Source of the DNA: Spirochaetales bacterium
Lineage (GTDB): Bacteria; Spirochaetota; Spirochaetia; Sphaerochaetales; Sphaerochaetaceae
NCBI GenBank assembly: GCA_012519125.1
Contig: JAAYQY010000384.1
Location: 1 to 5,646 of the forward strand
DNA length: 5,646 nucleotides
Reading direction: 5' to 3'
In this document: positions 1-5,166 of the stretch, piece by piece
How the letters are laid out: the number at the start of each line of letters is the position of its first letter
Position numbering within the stretch: position 1 is the first letter of the stretch
Made by a program: the position numbers and the translations under genes
Notes under the pieces: generated by a model
Told to the model about the DNA's origin: nothing
The model's input: the letters and a program-made list of their open reading frames with translations, nothing else
The model's database searches: none

Positions 1-1219
1 CGGGGACGAGCAGTCCATCGAGGCGGAACTCTCCACCTTCAGTGGTCACATGAAACAGGTGGGTATGATCCTTCGCAGCATCACCACCCGTTCGCTGGTC
101 ATCCTGGATGAGTTGGGCAGCGGCACCGATCCGGTGGAAGGGTCGGCCATAGCCCGATCTACCTTGGAGTACTGTCTTACGCATGCGGCACTCACCCTGG
201 TAACCAGCCATCATGGGGTCCTCAAGCAGTTTGCTTATGCAAAACAAGAGGTGATCAACGCCTCAATGGAGTTCAACGAACACTCCCATCTTCCGACATT
301 CCGAGTAATACAAGGGTTGCCAGGGGAGAGTCATGCGCTCGATACAGCTAGACTGATGCTGCTTCCTGAAGAGGTACTCACCAAGGCTGAGCAGTATCTG
401 GGCAGCGAAGCGGTACAGATCGGCTCCATCATCAAGGATCTGGAAGCCAAGCGTCGGGAGCTTGAACGGGAAGAAACCGAAATGCACCAACGATTCCTTT
501 CGCTTCAGCGCGAAGTGAAAGAACTTCAATTGAGGGAGCTCAGGGTAAAGCAACGGGAAACACATCTAAAGATGGAACAGACGACCTCACTGAATCGTTT
601 TCTTCTCGAGAAACGCAAGGAATTGGAAAATTTGGTGAGTGAACTCAAGCAGGGTGAGCTTACCAAGACCAAGACAAAGAGCGTGAAAACCTTTGTCCAG
701 GACATCGAATCCAAAGTCAAGCTAAGTGAACAAGAGCTTGAACAAGCAGAATTGGAGTTGGAAGAAGAACTTTCCACAGAAGAAGTAATTTTGAGCGAAG
801 GCATGGATGTGCTGTGTGGCAGTGCCAAACGTGAAGGCAAGATTCTCAAAGATCTTGGCAAAGGTAGATTTCTGGTCGCTTTGGGAAGCATGCGCATGAC
901 ACTCAAAGCATCACAGCTCTCTGTTCCGAAACGACAGGAGACTACGGTATCAGTATTGTTCCAATCAAGTGCGGCTGAGCCCAAACTCACCTTGGATGTG
1001 AGAGGCATGACCCTAGAGCAGGCTATCTCTGCCTTGGAGATCCAATTGGAGAGTGCTCTGGTGCATGGGATGTCCACCTTCTCCATCATCCATGGGTATG
1101 GGGATGGTATTCTCAGCAAAGGGATAGGGGAGTATCTTCGTAGCCAACGGTCGGTCAAAGACCATCGGTTCGCCCTACCAGAAGATGGCGGTATGGGCAA
1201 AACATACGTAATGCTTTGA
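1..1219 (+). CDS. mutS2: Endonuclease MutS2 (C-terminal half, 5' truncated by window edge)
   Basis: The reading frame is open from base 2, so the gene starts upstream of the window; 405 codons are visible of a family that is usually about 780-800 aa. In order it shows the MutS ATPase signature (DEQSIEAELSTFSGHM, residues 2-17 of the fragment), Walker B (LVILDELGSGTDP), the His loop (TSHHGVLK), a long charged coiled coil (about residues 135-260), a small beta/KOW-like segment (about 265-305), and a C-terminal Smr domain with LDVRG and HGYGDG motifs ending at YVML. Known family roles are suppression of recombination through branched-DNA binding, with Smr nuclease activity, and splitting of collided ribosomes in Bacillus subtilis; which applies here is not visible. 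The ATPase and Smr motifs look intact in the visible part. It is followed directly by an intrinsic terminator, so it is probably the last gene of its transcript. Confidence 0.95.
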   Translation, partial: GDEQSIEAELSTFSGHMKQVGMILRSITTRSLVILDELGSGTDPVEGSAIARSTLEYCLTHAALTLVTSHHGVLKQFAYAKQEVINASMEFNEHSHLPTFRVIQGLPGESHALDTARLMLLPEEVLTKAEQYLGSEAVQIGSIIKDLEAKRRELEREETEMHQRFLSLQREVKELQLRELRVKQRETHLKMEQTTSLNRFLLEKRKELENLVSELKQGELTKTKTKSVKTFVQDIESKVKLSEQELEQAELELEEELSTEEVILSEGMDVLCGSAKREGKILKDLGKGRFLVALGSMRMTLKASQLSVPKRQETTVSVLFQSSAAEPKLTLDVRGMTLEQAISALEIQLESALVHGMSTFSIIHGYGDGILSKGIGEYLRSQRSVKDHRFALPEDGGMGKTYVML

Positions 1220-1228
1220 AAATTTGAT

Positions 1229-1255
1229 AAGCCCTTCTTTACAGAGGGGTTTTTT
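1229..1255 (+). terminator. Intrinsic terminator of mutS2
   Basis: A short hairpin has arms CCCTTC (1232-1237) and GAGGGG (1244-1249), six pairs with one G-T wobble, and a six-base loop TTTACA. It is followed by six T (1250-1255). The flanking AAG and TTT can extend the stem. It begins about 10 nt after the mutS2 stop codon. The hairpin is modest in GC but has the right U-tract and position. Confidence 0.8.
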
Positions 1256-1266
1256 AGTGTTATAAG
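1238..1266 (+). promoter_or_regulatory. Probable sigma-70-type promoter for the GIY-YIG/DUF6530 pair
   Basis: TTTACA at 1238-1243 matches the -35 consensus at five of six bases. TATAAG at 1261-1266 matches the -10 consensus at five of six, and the spacer is exactly 17 bp. Transcription would start near 1273, giving a leader of about 23 nt before the ATG at 1296. The -35 hexamer is the loop of the mutS2 terminator. It is the only good promoter candidate in the 76-bp gap. Promoter activity is inferred, not demonstrated. Confidence 0.6.
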
Positions 1267-1283
1267 TAAATCAGTAATTTACT
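1265..1283. promoter_or_regulatory. 7-bp inverted repeat at the predicted transcription start (operator candidate)
   Basis: AGTAAAT (1265-1271) and ATTTACT (1277-1283) are perfect inverted arms around a five-base centre (CAGTA). The repeat overlaps the end of the proposed -10 box and covers the predicted start near 1273, a common position for a repressor site. It stops just before the ribosome binding site AAAGG (1284-1288). With AT-rich arms it could also fold weakly in the RNA leader. The regulator, if any, is unknown. Confidence 0.4.
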
Positions 1284-1295
1284 AAAGGTTTTTAT

Positions 1296-1640
1296 ATGAA
1301 GATTAATAAGAAACAATTAAAACAACAATACAAGGAAAGCAAACCTCCCATGGGTTGCTTTTCCCTGACCTGCCTTCCTGAGGGTAATCGCTACATTGGC
1401 AGTACCAAGAACCTTGAGGCGGCTCGCAACTCGCTTTTTTTCCGTCTCAGTGTAGGTGCATTGCAAAACTATCCTGAGCTGCAAAAGCACTACACCCGGT
1501 TTGGAGAAGAACAGGTAACATTTTCCGTGTTGGAAGCGTTGGAGTACAAAGAGGATGTGCCTTCGTATGATGAAGAGTTGAGGACGCTCAAAGAGCTGTA
1601 CCTTGAACGATATGCAGATGCAAAGGAGCTGTTGATATGA
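1296..1640 (+). CDS. GIY-YIG nuclease-family protein, stand-alone domain (114 aa)
   Basis: This small protein is essentially one GIY-YIG domain behind a basic N-terminus rich in Lys and Gln. GCF (residues 20-22) takes the place of the GIY motif, RYIGSTKNL (32-40) is the YIG strand, and a helix follows with R44 and R50. LQKHYTRFGEE (62-72) resembles the common LQ..W/Y...GEE motif, VLE is at 78-80, and a Glu-rich terminal helix carries E100 in the usual catalytic Glu position. It resembles the stand-alone and LuxR/ArsR-associated GIY-YIG subgroup. The first catalytic Tyr is Phe here, and the expected Arg is shifted by about one residue relative to I-TevI, so nuclease activity is uncertain. The start is supported by AAAGG seven nt before the ATG. 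The stop overlaps the next gene's start (ATGA), indicating translational coupling. Family assignment comes from remembered motifs. Confidence 0.8.
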   Translation: MKINKKQLKQQYKESKPPMGCFSLTCLPEGNRYIGSTKNLEAARNSLFFRLSVGALQNYPELQKHYTRFGEEQVTFSVLEALEYKEDVPSYDEELRTLKELYLERYADAKELLI

Positions 1641-2116
1641 AGATTCCTACCAGTTTGAAACACAAGCCGGTGATCGTAGTGAAAGACTATGAGAATGTGG
1701 ATGGCAAGGTCGCCAATGAGAGTGATGCGAAAGGATTGTCCATCGGACTTGCCCAGTGGAATGACAGAGGATCGGTGGAGGCCAGTGCAAAGGTATGGAG
1801 ACATACCGGTGAGAAGTGGTCGAGACAGAGTGAAGAGCTTCCCTTGCACCGGGTACTGGACTTGGCTCTGCTTGTCTGCCGGACCAGTCTTTACTTTCAG
1901 GACGCCTATCGTCTTCCCAAGTATTATGATCCATCGGATCCCAAGATAGATCGCATCGGCATGCAAGGCGATGCAATGACGGTTGAGGTTTGCACCAGCA
2001 ATGAGAAGATTGATACGGATATCCGTCTTCTTGCTGATGTCCTCAGTGGAGAAGGTGAGCGCTTGGGGGAACGATTCCGCCTTCTCAGCGATATGCTCAA
2101 ACGCATGGGCTATTGA
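1637..2116 (+). CDS. DUF6530-like conserved protein of unknown function (159 aa)
   Basis: This is a soluble 159-aa protein without signal peptide or membrane segment. The pattern resembles what I recall as the DUF6530 family: a start beginning MKIP with LKHKPVIV, a YENVDG segment near residue 18, GLSIGLAQWNDRG (33-45), VWRHTGEKWSRQSEELPLHR (53-72), DRIGMQGDAM (105-114), and a C-terminal LKRMGY. No biochemical function is known to me. The dense invariant-looking Trp, Arg, His and Glu residues suggest a binding or catalytic surface rather than a structural role. The ATG sits inside the stop of the GIY-YIG gene (ATGA) and has AAGGAG (1623-1628) eight nt upstream within that gene. The two are therefore almost certainly co-translated and may act together. 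The family name is from memory and should be confirmed by a profile search. Confidence 0.8.
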   Translation: MKIPTSLKHKPVIVVKDYENVDGKVANESDAKGLSIGLAQWNDRGSVEASAKVWRHTGEKWSRQSEELPLHRVLDLALLVCRTSLYFQDAYRLPKYYDPSDPKIDRIGMQGDAMTVEVCTSNEKIDTDIRLLADVLSGEGERLGERFRLLSDMLKRMGY

Positions 2117-2120
2117 GCTT

Positions 2121-2151
2121 GCTTGCAAGCGCAAAGCGGCAATGCTACTAT
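2121..2151 (+). promoter_or_regulatory. Possible weak udp promoter overlapping a 10-bp palindrome
   Basis: The 57-bp gap before udp contains TTGCAA (2123-2128) and TACTAT (2146-2151), 17 bp apart, each matching consensus at four of six bases. The candidate -35 lies inside the perfect palindrome GCTTGCAAGC (2121-2130), which could be an operator or just a small hairpin. No U-tract follows, so it is not a terminator for the upstream gene. Read-through from the GIY-YIG promoter could also express udp. Confidence 0.3.
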
Positions 2152-2173
2152 GCAAGGGTAAGAGGAGTCTACT

Positions 2174-2959
2174 ATGAGTGATTACATGGAAGGAACAGGT
2201 ATCCAGTACCATTTGCATATCAAGAAAGGGGATGTCGGCAGGTATGTCATTCTCCCCGGAGATCCCAAGCGTGTCCCCCTCATTGCCAACTATCTGGATG
2301 ATGCTCATCTGGTTGCAGACAGCCGAGAATATGTGACCTATACCGGTACCCTTGATGGGGAGCACGTGTCGGTGACTTCTACGGGCATTGGGGGGCCTTC
2401 GGCCTCCATCGCCATGGAAGAGCTGTACAAGTGTGGCAGCGATACCTTCATCCGCATGGGAACATGTGGCGGTATTGCTTTGGATGTGATGGGTGGTGAT
2501 GTGGTCATAGCCACTGCAGCCGTGAGGATGGAAGGAACAAGCCGTGAGTATGCTCCGATTGAATTCCCTGCAGTTGCTTCCTTTGAGGTGGTGCAGGCTC
2601 TGGTGGATGCAGGGATTCAGCTGAAGAAGCGAAGTCATACCGGAGTAGTGCAGTGCAAGGACTCCTTCTATGGCCAGCATGATCCGGCTGTCATGCCGGT
2701 AAGCTATGATCTGATCAACAAATGGGAAGCTTGGAAACGTCTTGGGGTTCTTGCAAGCGAAATGGAGAGCGCTGCGCTCTTTGTGGTTGCAGCACGGCTT
2801 GGTGCACGGTGCGGAAGCGCTTTCTTTGTGGTAGGAAACCAGGAGCGCGAGATGCTTGGCCTGGAGAATCCAAAACTCCATGACACGGATGATGCAATAC
2901 GGTTGACCGTACAAGGCCTACGCAATCTCATCGCACGCGATCGTGAGCTTGGTCGTTGA
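2174..2959 (+). CDS. udp: Uridine phosphorylase (261 aa)
   Basis: A cytoplasmic nucleoside phosphorylase of the NP-I family, it splits uridine with phosphate into uracil and ribose-1-phosphate for pyrimidine salvage. Visible family motifs are the phosphate loop LPGDPKRV (27-34), STGIGGPS (69-76), the phosphate-binding Arg and Thr in RMGT (94-97), DSFYGQH (163-169) in the base-binding region, and EMES (196-199), which binds the ribose. The length is normal (E. coli Udp is about 253 aa). E. coli has FYPGQER in the base loop, with Gln and Arg recognising uracil; here the loop is FYGQHD. The Gln remains but the Arg does not, so the exact nucleoside preference is less certain. The start is set by AGAGGAG (2161-2167), six nt before the ATG. 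The 3' end overlaps a convergent minus-strand gene by 42 bp. Confidence 0.93.
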   Translation: MSDYMEGTGIQYHLHIKKGDVGRYVILPGDPKRVPLIANYLDDAHLVADSREYVTYTGTLDGEHVSVTSTGIGGPSASIAMEELYKCGSDTFIRMGTCGGIALDVMGGDVVIATAAVRMEGTSREYAPIEFPAVASFEVVQALVDAGIQLKKRSHTGVVQCKDSFYGQHDPAVMPVSYDLINKWEAWKRLGVLASEMESAALFVVAARLGARCGSAFFVVGNQEREMLGLENPKLHDTDDAIRLTVQGLRNLIARDRELGR

Positions 2960-3328
2960 GAATCGTCTCTTTTCTGCAATGATGGCATCGAGAGAGAGGG
3001 GCAAGACAGGAGATCCTGTTTTGCCCAGCATGCAGAAACACAGACTCTTGTGAAAGAGTTCATAGCTGCCTGAATAGCGATATTCCGTACCCTTTCTCCC
3101 AAGTTGGGAGATGATGCAGGGCAGCTGATCCTGTTCCACCTTTCTCATCTTTTTGGAAAGTGTCAGCTTTGCAGGGGATGCAAGCAGCAATTCGATGGAT
3201 GGTTTCTCCACAAGGTAATCAAGTAAGTGAATGTGCTGTTCTTGCAAACGAAGTGAGAGCTTCAAGAGAAATCGTTCCTCGTGCCACTCTTGGTAGTGTA
3301 AAACAGAAGTAAGAAGGTAGTAGTGCAT
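2918..3328 (-). CDS. Hypothetical protein, unrecognised (136 aa)
   Basis: I do not recognise this protein. It is soluble and Leu/Lys/Glu-rich, with no signal peptide or clear membrane helix. The N-terminal part ([20 protein letters not shown]) reads as helical, the middle (about residues 45-65) is basic ([13 protein letters not shown]), and the C-terminal half has scattered cysteines. The ATG at 3328 has a strong Shine-Dalgarno AGGAGG (complement of 3334-3339) five nt upstream; the in-frame GTG at 3334 overlaps that site and is an unlikely start. It lies 43 bp behind the degenerate GIY-YIG gene in the same direction, so the two form an operon. Its last 14 codons are antisense to the end of udp. 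The strong ribosome site and long open frame argue for a real gene, but no homology supports it, and the last part may not be conserved. Confidence 0.6.
   Translation of the reverse strand: MHYYLLTSVLHYQEWHEERFLLKLSLRLQEQHIHLLDYLVEKPSIELLLASPAKLTLSKKMRKVEQDQLPCIISQLGRKGTEYRYSGSYELFHKSLCFCMLGKTGSPVLPLSLDAIIAEKRRFSTTKLTIACDEIA
2999..3026. other. Strong 12-bp hairpin at the convergent gene junction, no U-tract
   Basis: GGGCAAGACAGG (2999-3010) pairs with CCTGTTTTGCCC (3015-3026) over 12 bp with one G-T wobble and a four-base loop AGAT. It begins 39 nt after the udp stop codon, where a udp terminator is expected, yet neither strand has a T-run after the stem. It lies inside the minus-strand hypothetical gene. 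It could act as a factor-assisted terminator or 3'-end stabiliser for udp mRNA. Confidence 0.5.
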
Positions 3329-3331
3329 GAA

Positions 3332-3358
3332 CACCTCCTATCCGATGAGAAGGAGGCG
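3332..3358 (-). promoter_or_regulatory. Hairpin masking the Shine-Dalgarno site of the 136-aa gene
   Basis: Read on the minus strand, CGCCTCCT (complement of 3351-3358) can pair with AGGAGGTG (complement of 3332-3339) over eight pairs with one wobble and an 11-nt loop. The second arm contains the whole Shine-Dalgarno AGGAGG of the gene starting at 3328. The first arm starts 13 nt after the stop codon of the upstream gene, within reach of a terminating ribosome. This geometry fits translational coupling, which is inference. Confidence 0.45.
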
Positions 3359-3371
3359 AAGGGGCTTTGCT

Positions 3372-3755
3372 TCAATACAGGCTCACACCCTCTCTTTCCA
3401 GCTCTTCTTTGCACGTTTTGAGCAAACTTTCCAAATCCTCATCCTCATTGGCAGTCCGATATACCTCTATGGAAAACAGTTCCAGTCCGACTGTTTCGTA
3501 TGCTTGCTGCAACCCTGCATGGGGGTAGTGGCCCATATCCAAAGAGAATCGCGTGGCCTTGATCAAGGAAGTAAGGTCCTCGCCCGCTACAAGGTGTACA
3601 CAGCTGTTCTGAAGGTTGCGTATGCTAAGTAAGCCCCTTTGTGCACTGCTTGCATACAGATGGGGGTGGCGTTCATGAAGTTCCATACTGATAATTCTAC
3701 CAAAATATGCCTGAGGGTGTACACCTGAGTAGCGAACTCCTTCCAAATTTTTCAT
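3372..3755 (-). CDS. Degenerate GIY-YIG-fold protein (127 aa with ATG start)
   Basis: Residues of about 40-120 align by eye along their length with the GIY-YIG protein at 1296-1640. The matches are RGLLSIRNL for the GIY strand, HLVAGEDL for the YIG strand and loop, TRFSLDMGHYP for the helix and turn, LQQAYETVGLE for LQKHYTRFGEE, FSIEV for the next strand, and an acidic terminal helix. The GIY and YIG motifs are both lost (GLL and HLV) and a catalytic Glu is not evident. The protein is probably not a nuclease but may keep the fold for binding. About 40 residues precede the domain. The start is uncertain: ATG 3755 is used here, TTG 3776 would add seven residues, and ATG 3686 would leave a domain-only 104-aa form similar in layout to the other copy. 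None has a strong ribosome site. The next gene follows 43 bp after its stop. Homology is inferred by eye and is moderate. Confidence 0.65.
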   Translation of the reverse strand: MKNLEGVRYSGVHPQAYFGRIISMELHERHPHLYASSAQRGLLSIRNLQNSCVHLVAGEDLTSLIKATRFSLDMGHYPHAGLQQAYETVGLELFSIEVYRTANEDEDLESLLKTCKEELEREGVSLY

Positions 3756-4008
3756 TGGGAAAAGATTTCCAGGCAATTCTTTGATTGAGCACCCAGAGAA
3801 GCCCTTTTTGTGTGAAAAGAGGAATATGTTTGTACTGCTTTTTCACATGTGTGGAAAAAGAAATCACAATCCTGATGAAAGCTGTTGAAAATTTTGTGTG
3901 CTTGGACCATAATTCTGCTAGTTTGTCCACAGGGCAGGGACTTTGCATTTTCTTGCATAAGATTGTGTAATCCCCTATCATGAGGCTCAGGATAAGGTAG
4001 GAAATCAG
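3756..4008. other. Divergent intergenic region with AT-rich repeats
   Basis: This 253-bp stretch separates the minus-strand pair from the V-ATPase operon. The best hairpin-like element is CTTTTTC (3838-3844) with GAAAAAG (3854-3860), a perfect 7-bp inverted repeat around CACATGTG. A smaller version, CTTTT/AAAAG, lies at 3804-3819. The nonamer TTTTGTGTG occurs twice (3806-3814 and 3892-3900). The ATPase promoter is in the right part. I found no convincing promoter for the minus-strand genes, and no credible gene or structured RNA. Confidence 0.5.
3943..3971 (+). promoter_or_regulatory. Probable promoter of the V-ATPase operon
   Basis: TGTAAT (3966-3971) matches the -10 consensus at five of six bases. 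TTGCAT (3943-3948) lies 17 bp upstream as a weaker -35, and TTTGCA one base earlier is an alternative with an 18-bp spacer. The start would be near 3978, about 31 nt before the atpE ATG. TTGCAT is repeated at 3953-3958, one helical turn away, which may mark a regulator site. Confidence 0.5.
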
Positions 4009-4611
4009 ATGGCTCAACAGATTCAGGATTTGGTTGCTTCCATCCGGAAGGATGGGATTGAGGCTGCACAGAAGGAAGCAGCACAGATTATTGCTGATGC
4101 TAAGCAACAGGCAGATGCTTTGCTTCGTGAAGCACGCAAGGAAGCTGCAGCATTGGTGGAGAAAGCCCAGAGAGAGATGGATACACGGGATCAGAGTGCA
4201 CGTTCCTCTCTTCAGCAGGCCAGCAGGGATGTACAGCTTTCCTTGAAGAAAGCAATTCTTTCCCAGCTTGATGCCTTGTTGGTAAAGACCGTAGAAAAGG
4301 GCTTTGAAGGGAAGGACCTTGTCACTCTCATCGAAAAGGTGGTCACTTCGGTAGGGGATTCCGCTTCCAAGCAGGTACAGCTGTCGGAGAAGGATTTTTC
4401 TGCACTCGCTGCCCAATTGAAGACACAACTACAGAAGAGTCTTAAGGAAGGTCTGGAGATCAAGGCAGTCGATTCTGTTTCTTCAGGATTCAGGCTTGCT
4501 GAGAAGGATGGTTCTGGATTCTATGATTTCAGTGCCGAAGAGACTGCCGCTCTGCTGAAGCCGTTCCTTTCTCCTGCGATTGCGGACATCGTCTTCGGCC
4601 AGGCGAAATAA
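4009..4611 (+). CDS. atpE: V-type ATPase/ATP synthase subunit E (200 aa)
   Basis: This is the peripheral-stalk subunit E of the V/A-type rotary ATPase, part of the stator linking the catalytic A3B3 head to the membrane sector. Residues of about 1-100 form a long Ala/Gln/Lys/Glu-rich helix typical of the stalk coiled coil (QKEAAQIIADAKQQADALL). Residues of about 105-200 form the globular C-terminal domain, ending in LLKPFLSPAIADIVFG. The length matches the family. The ATG has AGGA (3999-4002) six nt upstream. It is the first gene of the operon here, followed after 10 bp by the DUF2764 gene and then atpA. Sequence alone cannot say whether the enzyme pumps H+ or Na+, or whether it runs towards synthesis or hydrolysis. 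Confidence 0.9.
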   Translation: MAQQIQDLVASIRKDGIEAAQKEAAQIIADAKQQADALLREARKEAAALVEKAQREMDTRDQSARSSLQQASRDVQLSLKKAILSQLDALLVKTVEKGFEGKDLVTLIEKVVTSVGDSASKQVQLSEKDFSALAAQLKTQLQKSLKEGLEIKAVDSVSSGFRLAEKDGSGFYDFSAEETAALLKPFLSPAIADIVFGQAK

Positions 4612-4621
4612 GGAGCATTCA

Positions 4622-5155
4622 GTGGCTTCCTATTATTATTTGGTTGCGAGCTTGCCTTCCCTCCGCTATGAGGGGAGCTTGCCGTTCACCACAGAGTCCT
4701 TTCTCAAGCTCTGTACCGGCCAGCTCAGTGAAACGCATTTGAGTTTGGTTCGTTCAGTGCTCCTTGGCCAGCCTTGCTCGCACTCTTTTGTGCGCTCGTA
4801 TCAGAAGTTTGCCTCCATGGTAAAGAAGGAGCTTACTGAGCAACGCAGCCGAAAGCTCTCGCTTTCAGATCCATTGTACAAGAATGATGGGGACAAGGAG
4901 GCTCGGATCGCTGATGTGGTGCGCCAGGCTCTCTCGCTTGAGGATGTGTTGGCTGCCGAAATGCTCTTGGTACAGTTGCAGTGGAATTATATTGATGAGC
5001 TGTGCGCCCTCCACACCTTCGACATTGAAGCAGTGTTGGGCTATGCAATCAAGCTGAGGATGCTCGAGAGAAAGAGCCTCTTTACCCGGGAGGAGGGCAA
5101 CGCTGAGTTCAAGCGGCTCTTCTCCAATATACAGACCGAAATAGAGAACAATTAG
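4622..5155 (+). CDS. DUF2764 family protein, V-ATPase operon-associated (177 aa)
   Basis: The protein begins with ASYYYLVASLPSL, the hallmark start of DUF2764, and carries FLKLCTGQLS (27-36), an acidic-hydrophobic helix LEDVLAAEMLLVQLQWNYIDEL (split around residues 106-127), and FDIEAVLGYAIKLRMLER (133-150). It is soluble and helical. The start is GTG at 4622, chosen because AAGGAG (4610-4615) sits six nt upstream, overlapping the atpE stop, and because homologues begin near this YYYLV motif; an earlier in-frame TTG at 4580 would overlap atpE. Its fixed place between subunits E and A in spirochaete V-ATPase operons points to a role in assembly or structure of that enzyme. One hypothesis is a distant counterpart of subunit C/d. 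The stop is followed 11 bp later by atpA. Its role is inferred from context only. Confidence 0.85.
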   Translation: MASYYYLVASLPSLRYEGSLPFTTESFLKLCTGQLSETHLSLVRSVLLGQPCSHSFVRSYQKFASMVKKELTEQRSRKLSLSDPLYKNDGDKEARIADVVRQALSLEDVLAAEMLLVQLQWNYIDELCALHTFDIEAVLGYAIKLRMLERKSLFTREEGNAEFKRLFSNIQTEIENN

Positions 5156-5166
5156 TGGAGTTGGAT

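Noticed and set aside
526..1200. A 224-codon minus-strand frame opposite mutS2
   Set aside because: Ser/Leu-rich translation antisense to the coiled coil and Smr domain of MutS2, with no ribosome site or motif.
1435..1441. T7 run inside the GIY-YIG gene as a phase-variation tract
   Set aside because: Seven bases is short for slippage control, and the frame is intact on both sides.
2390..2395. G6 run in udp as a slippage site
   Set aside because: It is explained by the conserved Gly-Gly of the STGIGGPS motif.
1490..2914. A 474-codon minus-strand open frame across three plus-strand genes
   Set aside because: Its translation is rich in His, Ser, Cys and Ile with no family pattern, and it is antisense to the well-supported DUF6530 and udp genes. 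It is a codon-bias shadow.
3850..3931. Two DnaA-box-like nonamers, TTGTCCACA (3923-3931) and TTTTCCACA on the minus strand (3850-3858)
   Set aside because: Each has one mismatch, there are only two, and there is no dnaA, dnaN or AT-rich unwinding element nearby. Not enough for an origin.
3697..4428. A 243-codon minus-strand frame over the intergenic region and atpE
   Set aside because: The product is Cys/Leu/Ser-rich and low in acidic residues, and it is antisense to the coiled-coil part of atpE, where such shadows are common.
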